A DNA stretch of 53,670 bases from Lachnospiraceae bacterium (GTDB taxonomy: Bacteria; Bacillota; Clostridia; Lachnospirales; Lachnospiraceae), in assembly GCA_029338735.1 (NCBI GenBank), contig JAQYAY010000003.1, positions 1 through 53,670 on the forward strand, written 5' to 3'. Below are positions 25,601 to 35,773 of the stretch, one piece after another. The notes beneath the pieces were generated by a model. That model made no database searches. It was not told the DNA's origin and saw only the letters and a list, made by a program, of their open reading frames with translations. Numbering within the stretch: the stretch's first letter is position 1; the number at the start of each line of letters is the position of its first letter. Position numbers and translations under genes: made by a program.

Positions 25601-26494
25601 ATGTCATCTACGAAGGAGATAAAAGACAGGATTTCAAGCGTCAGTGATACGTTGAAGATCACGAATGCTATGTATCTGATTTCTTCATCGAAGCTCAAGA
25701 AGGCAAAGAAGTCACTTGCGGATACGGAGCCCTTTTTCTATTCGCTCCAGAGTGCGGTGACGCGAATGCTTCGTCATGTGCCTGATATGAAGAGCCCGTA
25801 TTTTGAAGATGCGGATTCCAATGATGAAGAGAAAAAGGTCGGACTGCTCGTGGTCACAGCTGATAAGGGACTGGCTGGTGCATACAACCACAATGTCCTG
25901 AAGATCATGGACAAGCAGCTGGAAAAATACAAGGACGCAAAAGTCTACTGCATGGGACAGATCGGTAAGCACTATCTGGAATCAAAAGGTGTGGAGATTG
26001 ATACCCAGTTCAATTATGTGGTTCAGGATCCGAATCTTTCGCGTGCCCGCAGGATTACAGAGACGCTGGTCAATGATTTCCGTCAACATAAGGTGGATGA
26101 GGTCGTGATGATCTACACCAGAATGGAAAATGCGATGACTGAGACTGCAGAGGTCAGACAGCTGCTTCCTCTCGTCAGGAAAAGCTTTGTCGGTGAGACA
26201 ACGCAGTATCTGCCAGCAGATGTTCCGGTTGAGTCGATCAAATTTGTCCCATCACCTGAGATGGTCATGAGCCGTATCGCTCCTGAATATGTGACAGGAT
26301 TCGTATATGGAGCTCTTGTAGAGTCGTTCTGCTGTGAGCAGCATGCGCGAATGACTGCAATGCAGTCGGCTACAGATGCCGGTGAGAAGATGCTCAAGAG
26401 CCTGAATACAGAGTACAACAGAGCAAGGCAGGCTGCGATCACGCAGGAGATCACTGAGATTGTGGCTGGCGCAAGAGCACAGCAGAGGACATAG
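25601..26494 (+). CDS. atpG: F1Fo ATP synthase subunit gamma
   Basis: A 297-residue central-shaft subunit. Both ends form the rotor coiled coil: N-terminal KEIKDRISSVSDTLKITNAM and C-terminal RMTAMQSATDAGEKMLKSL with NRARQAAITQEITEIVAGA, the best-known gamma signature. The middle contains VTADKGLAGAYNHNV. It couples rotation of the c-ring to catalysis in alpha/beta. The site GAGGTGATA lies ahead of the start. Confidence 0.96.
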   Translation: MSSTKEIKDRISSVSDTLKITNAMYLISSSKLKKAKKSLADTEPFFYSLQSAVTRMLRHVPDMKSPYFEDADSNDEEKKVGLLVVTADKGLAGAYNHNVLKIMDKQLEKYKDAKVYCMGQIGKHYLESKGVEIDTQFNYVVQDPNLSRARRITETLVNDFRQHKVDEVVMIYTRMENAMTETAEVRQLLPLVRKSFVGETTQYLPADVPVESIKFVPSPEMVMSRIAPEYVTGFVYGALVESFCCEQHARMTAMQSATDAGEKMLKSLNTEYNRARQAAITQEITEIVAGARAQQRT

Positions 26495-27919
<1,425 letters not shown>

Positions 27920-27933
27920 TCGGGAGGCCGGTT

Positions 27934-28380
27934 ATGTTTTATTTAAAAGTTATTGCCGCCGACCGGACATTCTACGCCGGGTTTGCGGATTCAGTCATAT
28001 TCCAGTCTCATGACGGACGTGAGCAGATCCTGTCCCATCATGAGAATATGGTCATAGCGCTTGATGAAGGTGAGATCGAGATAAGGCCAGCCGACCATGC
28101 CGGAAATGGAGCAGGTTCAAGTGAAGCTGTCGGTGGTCAGGCAAAGGTTACAGGCCTTGCAGGCATGGGTTTTGCAGAGGTGGTGAACAATCGTGTCACA
28201 ATAATCGTCGAGTCATGCGAGATGCCTGAGGAAATTGATGTCCGCCGTGCCGAGGAGGCGAAGGAGCGAGCCCAGGAGCAGCTGCGCCAGAAGCAGAGCA
28301 TCCAGGAGTATTACCACTCCCGTGCATCGCTTGCGAGAGCAATGGCGAGACTTGAAGCCGCAAGAAAAGGCAAGAGATAA
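27934..28380 (+). CDS. atpC: F1Fo ATP synthase subunit epsilon
   Basis: A 148-residue protein: N-terminal beta-sandwich (ADRTFYAGFADSVIFQSHDGR, LSHHENMVIAL) and a C-terminal helical hairpin rich in Glu/Arg/Ala (EEAKERAQEQLRQKQSIQEY). It sits on the rotor and can inhibit hydrolysis. A segment near residues 55-70 (NGAGSSEAVGGQ) is an unusual, loop-like insertion. It ends the operon, with a terminator 20 bp on. Confidence 0.92.
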   Translation: MFYLKVIAADRTFYAGFADSVIFQSHDGREQILSHHENMVIALDEGEIEIRPADHAGNGAGSSEAVGGQAKVTGLAGMGFAEVVNNRVTIIVESCEMPEEIDVRRAEEAKERAQEQLRQKQSIQEYYHSRASLARAMARLEAARKGKR

Positions 28381-28398
28381 TTCGATAAGAGTTTTTAT

Positions 28399-28431
28399 AG
28401 AAGCATCCACAAAACGGGTGCTTCTTTTTTT
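28399..28431 (+). terminator. Terminator of the ATP synthase operon
   Basis: AGAAGCATCC (28399-28408) pairs with GGGTGCTTCT through one G-U pair, followed by seven T. Confidence 0.9.
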
Positions 28432-28437
28432 GAAGTA

Positions 28438-28446
28438 TGATATAAT
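28438..28446 (+). promoter_or_regulatory. Extended -10 promoter of the NSS transporter gene
   Basis: TGATATAAT at 28438-28446 is a perfect extended -10 element. No good -35 box lies at the right distance because the region is occupied by the preceding terminator. Confidence 0.6.
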
Positions 28447-28484
28447 GTCCTTTATAAATTTTTTATAAAAGGAAAGGAAAGACA

Positions 28485-29873
28485 ATGGAAAAGAAGACTA
28501 AAAGAGGCTCGTTCACAGGGCAGCTGGGCTTTGTGCTGGCTGCGGCAGGGAGTGCAGTAGGAGTCGGAAATATATGGAGATTTCCGTATCTGGCTGCGAA
28601 GGACGGGGGAGGCCTGTTCCTTATTGTTTATCTGGTCCTGGTGCTCACATTCGGATTCACTCTGCTCACGAGTGATATCACAATAGGACGAAAGACCGGC
28701 AAGAGTGCCATAGGCGCCTATACTGAGATGAATCCGAAGTGGAAGTTCCTGGGGGTTCTTACATTTTTCGTGCCAGTAGTCATTATGACATACTATGCCG
28801 TGATCGGAGGCTGGATCACGAAGTATCTGGTGAGCTTTGTGACCGGTCAGGGCAGGGCAGCAGCGGCCGATGGATATTTTTCGTCGTTTATTTCCGATCC
28901 GGTTCAGTCGGTAATCTATGCAGTCATTTTCATGGTAATCACAGCAGTAATCATCTACAGAGGAGTAGAAAACGGAATCGAAGCCTGCTCGAAGTTCATG
29001 ATGCCGGTTCTTCTTGTACTCATCGTATTTATCGCAGTATATGCGATGTTTATCCATCACGATGGCAGGACCGGAACACAGGGATTCATGGTATACATCA
29101 CACCGAATGTAAAGGGCCTTACTGTGAAAAAGTTCATGGCAGTGCTTCTCGATGCGATGAGCCAGCTCTTCTTTTCATTGTCAGTATCAATGGGCATCAT
29201 GATCACCTATGGCTCTTATGTGAAAAAGGATGTAGACCTCAATAAGGCAGTGAGCCAGATAGAAATATTCGATACCGGAGTAGCTCTTCTTGCAGGAATG
29301 GCAATCATCCCATCTGTATTTGTATTCTCAGGACTTGATGGAATGAATGCAGGCCCTGGACTCATGTTTATCTCACTGCCAAAGGTATTTGCCTCGATGG
29401 GAGTAATTGGAAATGTGGTCGGAGCAGCCTTCTTTATCATGGCAGTCTTTGCCACACTTACGTCGTGCATCTCGGTGCTTGAAGCAATCACAGCGAACTG
29501 CATGGAGGTATTTCATACGCAGCGCCATAGGACGACGCTTGCACTCGGAGTCATTTACACTATAGCATCAGTAGTGATCGCACTTGGATACAGCGCCTTC
29601 TACTGCGAGATCCCGCTACCGAACGGAACAGTCGGCCAGCTCCTCGATCTGATGGATTACATCAGCAATTCAGTCATGATGCCGTTTATCTCACTTCTTT
29701 CCACAATTCTGATCGGCTGGATCGTCCGGCCGAAGTGGATCATAGACGAAGTGGAATCAAGCGGCGTCCGATTCCACAGAAAGCAGCTCTACATCGTCAT
29801 GGTCAGGTTCGTCTGCCCAGTCATTATGGTGGCTCTCTTCCTCCAGTCAACAGGCCTACTTGCAAAGATATAA
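28485..29873 (+). CDS. Sodium-dependent transporter, NSS/SNF family
   Basis: A 462-residue membrane protein of the neurotransmitter:sodium symporter family (LeuT fold), with about eleven to twelve hydrophobic segments. The N-terminus has the family signature GFVLAAAGSAVGVGNIWRFP and YLAAKDGGGLFLIVY, which form the sodium and substrate sites. Bacterial members take up amino acids such as tryptophan, tyrosine or leucine; the substrate here cannot be told. The site AAGGAAAGG precedes the start. It forms its own unit between the atp terminator and the GH13 promoter. Confidence 0.92.
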   Translation: MEKKTKRGSFTGQLGFVLAAAGSAVGVGNIWRFPYLAAKDGGGLFLIVYLVLVLTFGFTLLTSDITIGRKTGKSAIGAYTEMNPKWKFLGVLTFFVPVVIMTYYAVIGGWITKYLVSFVTGQGRAAAADGYFSSFISDPVQSVIYAVIFMVITAVIIYRGVENGIEACSKFMMPVLLVLIVFIAVYAMFIHHDGRTGTQGFMVYITPNVKGLTVKKFMAVLLDAMSQLFFSLSVSMGIMITYGSYVKKDVDLNKAVSQIEIFDTGVALLAGMAIIPSVFVFSGLDGMNAGPGLMFISLPKVFASMGVIGNVVGAAFFIMAVFATLTSCISVLEAITANCMEVFHTQRHRTTLALGVIYTIASVVIALGYSAFYCEIPLPNGTVGQLLDLMDYISNSVMMPFISLLSTILIGWIVRPKWIIDEVESSGVRFHRKQLYIVMVRFVCPVIMVALFLQSTGLLAKI

Positions 29874-29898
29874 AGCTGGCGGAGAATCAATCATTTTT

Positions 29899-29927
29899 TT
29901 GCAAGAAAGCCTCTGAACAGCTATAAT
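29899..29927 (+). promoter_or_regulatory. Promoter of the GH13 gene
   Basis: TTGCAA at 29899-29904 and a perfect TATAAT at 29922-29927 with a 17-bp spacer. Confidence 0.75.
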
Positions 29928-29964
29928 AACCTCTTGAAACCATCATAACAGAAAGGAGATTACT

Positions 29965-31302
29965 ATGGCAGATGAAGTGTTTAATAATAGTCCGTGGTGG
30001 GAGAGTGCAGTATTCTATCAGATATATCCGCTAGGCATGTGCGGCGCGCCGTTCGAGAATGACGGAGTACCAGAGCACAGGCTCTTGAAGGTGCTTGACT
30101 GGATACCACACCTGCAGAAACTGAATATAAATGCAGTTTATTTTTCACCGCTTTTTGAAAGTGATACCCATGGATACAATACGAGAGACTATCGCAAGGT
30201 AGATGTGAGACTCGGTACGAATGATGACCTGAAGACCGTAGTCAGTGCTCTTCATAATGCCGGTATCAGAGCCATACTCGATGGAGTCTTCAATCATGTA
30301 GGCAGGGGATTCTTCGGCTTTAAGGATGTTCAGGAGAAAAAGTGGGATTCACCGTATAAGGACTGGTTCCATATAAGTTTCGACGGGAACAGCGATTATA
30401 ATGACGGTTTCTGGTATGAAGGCTGGGAAGGTGCCAATGACCTTGTGAAGCTGAATCTGCAGAACCCTGCAGTCACCGACTACCTGATGGATTCCGTAAA
30501 GTACTGGATTGATGAATTCGGAATTGACGGACTCAGACTCGATGTCGCATACATGGTAGACCGGGAGTTCCTGAAGCGCCTGCGCAGAGAGACATCACAG
30601 TGGAAAAAAGACTTCTTCCTTGCAGGCGAGATGATAGGCGGAGACTACAATCAGATCATGAATGATGAGATGTGCCATTCTGTGACCAACTATGAATGCA
30701 GAAAGGGCATATACTCAGCAATCAATTCACTCAACCTGTTTGAAATATGTCATTCCCTTCTGAGACAGTTCGGACCGGAGAACTGGTGCCTGTACAGAGG
30801 AAAGCATCTGATCTCATTTGTAGATAATCATGATGTGGCACGTATTGCTACAGAACTGAACGATGAGAGAAATCTGCCAATAGCATATGCCTTTGTCTTC
30901 GGTCAGCCTGGAATTCCGATGGTATACTATGGCTCTGAATGGGGTATCAGGGGCGAGAAGAAGCCAGGGGATCAGGAACTCCGTCCGGCAATAGATGCAC
31001 CAGAATGGAATGATCTGACGACAACAGTTGCAGCCATGGCAAAGGCTCACAGGGAGTCTCCGGCACTCTGTTTCGGAGATATCACAATGAGACTTCTTGA
31101 AAATCAGCACTGTATTTTCGAACGAAACTATAACGGTGACCGTGTGATGGTAGCGGTCAATCTTGAAGACAATGAATATCATGCTCATTTTGATGCACAG
31201 GCTGGCAGGGCAAGGGACCTGATCACCGGTGAGTGGCATGATTTCGGCGGTGGACTCGTAATGGAACCACATTGTGCATACTTCCTTCATGTTGAGGACT
31301 GA
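29965..31302 (+). CDS. Alpha-amylase family glycoside hydrolase (GH13)
   Basis: A 445-residue intracellular enzyme (no signal peptide) with the (beta/alpha)8 barrel of GH13. Conserved regions: DGVFNHVG, GLRLDVAYM with the nucleophile Asp at about residue 192, FLAGEMIG with the acid/base Glu at about 219, and SFVDNHDVAR with the third carboxylate at about 286. A short C-terminal beta domain follows (VMVAVNLEDNEY). Small cytoplasmic GH13 enzymes of this type usually act on maltodextrins or cyclodextrins; exact specificity is open. Its partner, the LacI regulator, lies just downstream under a separate promoter. Confidence 0.88.
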   Translation: MADEVFNNSPWWESAVFYQIYPLGMCGAPFENDGVPEHRLLKVLDWIPHLQKLNINAVYFSPLFESDTHGYNTRDYRKVDVRLGTNDDLKTVVSALHNAGIRAILDGVFNHVGRGFFGFKDVQEKKWDSPYKDWFHISFDGNSDYNDGFWYEGWEGANDLVKLNLQNPAVTDYLMDSVKYWIDEFGIDGLRLDVAYMVDREFLKRLRRETSQWKKDFFLAGEMIGGDYNQIMNDEMCHSVTNYECRKGIYSAINSLNLFEICHSLLRQFGPENWCLYRGKHLISFVDNHDVARIATELNDERNLPIAYAFVFGQPGIPMVYYGSEWGIRGEKKPGDQELRPAIDAPEWNDLTTTVAAMAKAHRESPALCFGDITMRLLENQHCIFERNYNGDRVMVAVNLEDNEYHAHFDAQAGRARDLITGEWHDFGGGLVMEPHCAYFLHVED

Positions 31303-31350
31303 TAAGCAGATTGCACAAAAACAAAAAGCTATTTTTGGTAAAAATGCCAA

Positions 31351-31379
31351 TTGACGGTAATTCTGAAAATGTTTATATT
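31351..31379 (+). promoter_or_regulatory. Promoter of the LacI-family regulator
   Basis: TTGACG at 31351-31356 and TATATT at 31374-31379 with a 17-bp spacer. Confidence 0.7.
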
Positions 31380-31389
31380 AATATATAGA

Positions 31390-31401
31390 GCAACCGATTG
31401 C
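31390..31401. promoter_or_regulatory. Probable LacI-type operator
   Basis: GCAACCGATTGC is a near-perfect palindrome with the central CG step typical of LacI-family operators (only one base pair breaks symmetry). It lies 10 bp after the -10 box, over the start of the regulator's own transcript, so autoregulation is likely. I did not find the same 12-mer in front of the GH13 or GH42 genes. Confidence 0.6.
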
Positions 31402-31448
31402 GCGAAGCATAAACAGGGCAATTGGAGCAGTAAAGAGGCAGGTGTTTT

Positions 31449-32435
31449 ATGGGACATATCACTTTGGACGACATAGCAGCAGACTTGGGAGTCTCGAAGA
31501 CTACAGTGTCGAGAGCCATGTCTGGTAAGGGCCGGATCAGTGAGAAGACCAGACAGAGGATAAAGGATTACGCCAGGGAAAAGGGCTACAGACCTAATGT
31601 ACAGGCCCGTGGCCTTGCCCAGCAGCGTACATACAATATAGCAGTTGTATCCCCACAAGACAGCAATGTCTCGGAGCTGGCATTTTTCCACAGATGCCTT
31701 GTGGGCATCACAGAGGATGCCGAGCGGGAAGGCTACAATGTCATCATCACTGTAGACCGGGGCAACAGGACAGATGAGCTCGAGCAGATTGTTGAGAACA
31801 GCAAGGCTGACGGAGTGATCCTGACCCGTACCTATTATGACGACAGAAGGATCGAGTGCCTGAAGAGCATGGATGTGCCATATCTGGTCATCGGAAGCAC
31901 TCAGGATGAGGATTCTGTCCAGGTTGACAATGACAATGCCGGCGGTTCTTATGAGATGACGAGGCTTCTGATCAGCCGTGGCGCCACTTTTCCAGCACTT
32001 ATCGGCGGTGACAGTGAGCTGCTCGTCACCACACAGCGATACGAGGGCTTCAAGAAGGCCATAGATGAGAAGAAGATAAAGGATCCGCTTTATTTTCCAA
32101 ATTCGATGACAGAGAGAGTGGTCACATCTGATATAGACATATCATTAAAGCGTGGCGTTGACTGCCTCATCTGTATGGATGAAGAGATCACCCTCATGAC
32201 TCTCGATGTACTCCGTAAGAAGGGTATCATGGTTCCAGAGGAGATGTCTGTGGCGAGTCTCTATGACAGTTCCATTCTTGATGACGGCGGCAGAAGTGTG
32301 ACGGCAGTGGCCTATGACGAGATATATCTGGGCCAGACAGCAGCCGCTACCCTGATAAGTATCATCAATCAGGAAGAGGTAAATGATATAGCTGCCAATA
32401 GTTTTGCAATACGGCTTCGCGATACAACCAGATAA
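31449..32435 (+). CDS. LacI-family transcriptional regulator
   Basis: A 328-residue repressor. The N-terminal helix-turn-helix is textbook: ITLDDIAADLGVSKTTVSRA followed by the hinge GKGRISEKTRQRI and GYRPNVQARGL. The remainder is a periplasmic-binding-protein fold with NIAVVSPQ, DGVILTRTYYDD, NDNAGGSYEMTRLL and a typical C-terminal TAVAYDE segment. It most likely controls the flanking glycosidase and galactokinase genes in answer to a sugar; the operator at 31390 suggests it also controls itself. Confidence 0.93.
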   Translation: MGHITLDDIAADLGVSKTTVSRAMSGKGRISEKTRQRIKDYAREKGYRPNVQARGLAQQRTYNIAVVSPQDSNVSELAFFHRCLVGITEDAEREGYNVIITVDRGNRTDELEQIVENSKADGVILTRTYYDDRRIECLKSMDVPYLVIGSTQDEDSVQVDNDNAGGSYEMTRLLISRGATFPALIGGDSELLVTTQRYEGFKKAIDEKKIKDPLYFPNSMTERVVTSDIDISLKRGVDCLICMDEEITLMTLDVLRKKGIMVPEEMSVASLYDSSILDDGGRSVTAVAYDEIYLGQTAAATLISIINQEEVNDIAANSFAIRLRDTTR

Positions 32436-32443
32436 GCATTGAT

Positions 32444-32469
32444 GCCAGGCTTTGGCCTGGCTGTTTTTT
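32444..32469 (+). terminator. Terminator between lacI-type gene and GH42 gene
   Basis: GCCAGGC and GCCTGGC around a TTTG loop, then TGTTTTTT. The GH42 gene starts only 17 bp later and no separate promoter is evident, so some read-through into it is likely. Confidence 0.85.
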
Positions 32470-32485
32470 GCAGGAGAATACTTTT

Positions 32486-34504
32486 ATGAAGACAAGACAT
32501 TTCCTCTACGGAGGAGACTACAATCCGGAACAGTGGCCGGAAGAAGTATGGGAAGCCGACATGAAGCTGCTGAAGGCGGCACATATCAATGAGCTGACGA
32601 TCAATGTATTTTCATGGGCATCACTTCAGCCATCTGAGGACACCTATGATTTCTCGAAGCTTGACAGGATAATGGATATGGCAAGGGACAATGGATTTTC
32701 CGTGATGCTCGCCACATCTACTGCTGCTACACCGCCATGGATGGCAAAGCGTCATCCGGATATTCTCCGTACCGATGGCGATGGAATGAAGAGAAAGTAT
32801 GGTGCAAGACACAATTTCTGCCCTTCATCTCCTACAATGAGAAAGTATGCACCTCTGCTTGCCGGCAAGCTGGCTGAGAGGTACAAGAACTATGACAATC
32901 TGATCGCCTGGCATGTGGGCAATGAGTACGGTGGCATGTGCTGCTGTGACAACTGCCAGAAGAAGTTCCGCCAATGGCTGAAGAAGAAGTACGGGACGCT
33001 GGACAATCTGAACCGCGCCTGGAATACTGCATTCTGGAGTCATACATACTATGACTGGGATGAGATCGTGATCCCGGACAAGAGAAGTGAGAATTTCATG
33101 TCGGAAGGCGGCAAGCCGATCACACAGGTACAGGATACATATCTTGACTATGAGCGTTTCAATTCAGACAATATGCTCGAAGAGTACATTCTCGAAAGAG
33201 ACGCGATCAAGGCTGTGACACCAGATATCCCAGTGACTACCAACTTTATGTGGTTCTTCGAAGGGCTCGATTACAATAAGTGGTCGAAGTACATGGATTT
33301 CGTATCATGGGACTGCTATCCTCATTATGATACAGATCCGGCAGAGCTTGCAATGGCTCATGATCTGATCAGAGGAGTCGGCGGACAGAAGCCTTTTGTG
33401 CTCATGGAGAGCTGTCCTTCATCCACGAACTGGCAGCATATCAATCCGGCCAAGAGGCCTGGAGAGTTGACTATGCAGAGCCTTGAGGCAGTTGCTCATG
33501 GAGCAGATGCAGTACAGTTTTTCCAGATGAGAAGGGCCAGAGGTGCTGCTGAGTCTATGCACGGAGCTGTGATCGAGCATGTGGGCCTTGGCGGCACGAG
33601 AGTCTACAATGAGGTAAGGGCCCTTGGCGAGAAGCTCGAAGGAATGGATGATATCCTGGGCTCCACGGTCCCGGCTGAGTGTGCCATTGTATTCGACTGG
33701 GAGAACTGGTGGGCCATAGATGTGATTCAGGGTCCTACTGAGCTCGTCGATTACAAGGCTGAGTGCATCAATTATTACAGGGCATTCTATGATCTTCATA
33801 TACCGGTAGACGTGATCAGTACGGAAACAGATCTCTCGAAGTACAGGGTGGTCGTTGCGCCGTTCATGCTGATGGTTCAGGATGGTTTCGCTGAAAAGGT
33901 ATCAGACTATGTGAAAAATGGCGGTACCTTTGTGACATCATATATGACAGGTCTTGTGGACAAGGACTATCTGTTCTATCAGGGTGGATATCCGGGACCA
34001 TTCAGGGAGACGCTCGGTATCTGGGTAGAAGAGCAGAATGCCCTGCCGCCTGAGAAGACTGATCATTTCACCTGGAATGGCAAAGAGTATGAGGCTCACA
34101 TCGTATGTGACCTGATCCATCCATTATCTGATCTGAAGAGGCTTATCGAGGATAATAAAAAGGCGCTTGGAGATATTGATTATTTGAAGGACAAGGCCTA
34201 TCATATATCAGATGATGCGTGTGATGCAGAAGTGCAGGGAACGTATGCAGATGACTTCTACAAGGGTGTCACGGTACTCTCAGAGAACCATTATGGAAAT
34301 GGACACTCATGGTATGTGGGCACGAGCTCCACACCTGAATTCTACCGTGATCTGATCAGTGCTGTTGCTGACGAGAGCGGCGTGAAGCCCCTTGCCAGTA
34401 ACGTACCTGATGGAGTAGAAGTGGCTGTGCGAAAGAATGAAAAGGGTACTTTTGTATTTTACATAAATCACAAGGACTTTGGTGTAGATATAAAGAGGAT
34501 TTAA
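32486..34504 (+). CDS. Beta-galactosidase, GH42 family
   Basis: A 672-residue cytoplasmic enzyme hydrolysing terminal beta-galactosides. Seen: YGGDYNPEQWPEEVWEAD at the N-terminus, acid/base Glu in WHVGNEYGG at about residue 147, nucleophile Glu in PFVLMESCPS at about 307, and a probable zinc cluster (CCCDNCQKKF). A middle trimerisation domain (VVVAPFMLMVQDGF) and a small C-terminal beta domain follow. I chose the ATG at 32486 because CAGGAG at 32471-32476 is correctly spaced; the TTG at 32468 lies in the terminator tail. It is followed by galactokinase after 1 bp, which makes a complete route from beta-galactoside to galactose-1-phosphate. Confidence 0.93.
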   Translation: MKTRHFLYGGDYNPEQWPEEVWEADMKLLKAAHINELTINVFSWASLQPSEDTYDFSKLDRIMDMARDNGFSVMLATSTAATPPWMAKRHPDILRTDGDGMKRKYGARHNFCPSSPTMRKYAPLLAGKLAERYKNYDNLIAWHVGNEYGGMCCCDNCQKKFRQWLKKKYGTLDNLNRAWNTAFWSHTYYDWDEIVIPDKRSENFMSEGGKPITQVQDTYLDYERFNSDNMLEEYILERDAIKAVTPDIPVTTNFMWFFEGLDYNKWSKYMDFVSWDCYPHYDTDPAELAMAHDLIRGVGGQKPFVLMESCPSSTNWQHINPAKRPGELTMQSLEAVAHGADAVQFFQMRRARGAAESMHGAVIEHVGLGGTRVYNEVRALGEKLEGMDDILGSTVPAECAIVFDWENWWAIDVIQGPTELVDYKAECINYYRAFYDLHIPVDVISTETDLSKYRVVVAPFMLMVQDGFAEKVSDYVKNGGTFVTSYMTGLVDKDYLFYQGGYPGPFRETLGIWVEEQNALPPEKTDHFTWNGKEYEAHIVCDLIHPLSDLKRLIEDNKKALGDIDYLKDKAYHISDDACDAEVQGTYADDFYKGVTVLSENHYGNGHSWYVGTSSTPEFYRDLISAVADESGVKPLASNVPDGVEVAVRKNEKGTFVFYINHKDFGVDIKRI

Positions 34505-34505
34505 A

Positions 34506-35741
34506 ATGGACAGATACGGTGACCTTGAGAAGGTCTATGGCGCAGATGCAGAGGATGCACAGAAGAGATATGCTCATCTTGATGAGGGTTTTGCCTCAGA
34601 GTATGGCGGATGTAAGAGACTCACATATTTTACAGCCCCGGGCCGTACAGAGATTATCGGCAATCATACCGATCATAATGGCGGGAAAGTAATCGCTGGT
34701 TCGATCAGCCTTGATACGATAGGAGCTGCGAAGGAATCCGGAAATGATACGATTGAGATCGTGAGTGAAGGATACAAGAAAGTAGTCGTCAATACAAATA
34801 AGATTGATGAGATACCTAAGGAGAACGGAACACTCAGTCTCGTAGCCGGTATGGTAGAGGCTGCCAGAAAGATGGGCTATGAGGTACATGGCTTCAAGGC
34901 ATATGTGACGACCAATGTCATTGCCGCAGCTGGTGTCAGCTCTTCAGCATCATTTGAGATGCTCATCTGTACGATGATCAGTCACTTTTTCAATGATGAC
35001 AGAATTCCGGTGACTGACTATGCGAAGATCGGGCAGCACAGTGAGAACAATTTCTGGAACAAGTCGTCAGGTCTGATGGACCAGATGGCATGTGCATATG
35101 GCGGACCTATTCTCCTTGACTTCAAGGGAGATATATCAGTTGAGCCGATTCCTTTTGCATTCAGTGACTATGGCTATGAGATGGTCATCATCAATACAGG
35201 CAAGGGTCATGCAGATCTTTCAGCAGGCTATTCTGCAATGCCTCTTGAGATGAAGGCAGTAGCTCATGAGCTGGGAGGAGAGAGGCTCTGTGATACGACA
35301 AAGGAAGAGCTTCTGAAGCACCTGAATGAGATTGATGAGAAGCTCGGAAATGACCGTGCCATTCTTCGTGCCCTGCATTTCTTCAATGAGACAGAGCGTG
35401 TTGAAAAAATGGCTGAAGCAGTGAATAGAAAGGATTTCGATTCGATCCTCACGCTGATGAAGGCATCAGGCGATTCTTCATACAAGCTGCTCCAGAATAT
35501 ATATACCAATGAGAACTGGAAAGAGCAGAAGATAGCGCTTGCACTTGCTCTCTCAGAAGAGTTCCTGTCACGTACCGGAAAGGGCATCTGCCGTGTCCAT
35601 GGCGGCGGCCTCGCAGGCGTGATACAGGCTGTCCTTCCGAAGGAAGAGACATCTGATTATGTGGATTTCATGTCACAGTACTTCGGACGTGAGAATATCT
35701 ATCCGATGAATATCAGACTCACAGGTGCCACAGTAATGTAA
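34506..35741 (+). CDS. galK: Galactokinase
   Basis: A 411-residue GHMP kinase that phosphorylates galactose with ATP. Seen: signature APGRTEIIGNHTDHNGGKV at about residues 44-62 (galactose binding), ATP loop AAAGVSSSASFEM at about 138-150, and a late CRVHGGGLAGVIQAV motif. The start lies 1 bp after the GH42 stop with AGAGG upstream, so the two are one transcription unit. The Leloir enzymes galT and galE are not nearby. Confidence 0.94.
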   Translation: MDRYGDLEKVYGADAEDAQKRYAHLDEGFASEYGGCKRLTYFTAPGRTEIIGNHTDHNGGKVIAGSISLDTIGAAKESGNDTIEIVSEGYKKVVVNTNKIDEIPKENGTLSLVAGMVEAARKMGYEVHGFKAYVTTNVIAAAGVSSSASFEMLICTMISHFFNDDRIPVTDYAKIGQHSENNFWNKSSGLMDQMACAYGGPILLDFKGDISVEPIPFAFSDYGYEMVIINTGKGHADLSAGYSAMPLEMKAVAHELGGERLCDTTKEELLKHLNEIDEKLGNDRAILRALHFFNETERVEKMAEAVNRKDFDSILTLMKASGDSSYKLLQNIYTNENWKEQKIALALALSEEFLSRTGKGICRVHGGGLAGVIQAVLPKEETSDYVDFMSQYFGRENIYPMNIRLTGATVM

Positions 35742-35746
35742 AAAAG

Positions 35747-35773
35747 AAGAGCCCCCGGCGAGGGGCTCTTTTA
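35747..35773. terminator. Bidirectional terminator after galK
   Basis: AAGAGCCCC (35747-35755) pairs with GGGGCTCTT (35762-35770), with A and T tracts on either side; it serves both galK and the minus-strand diguanylate cyclase. Confidence 0.88.

Noticed and set aside
31303-31350. Terminator after the GH13 gene
   Set aside because: The A- and T-rich segment can form only a weak, irregular hairpin without GC pairs; not enough to call.
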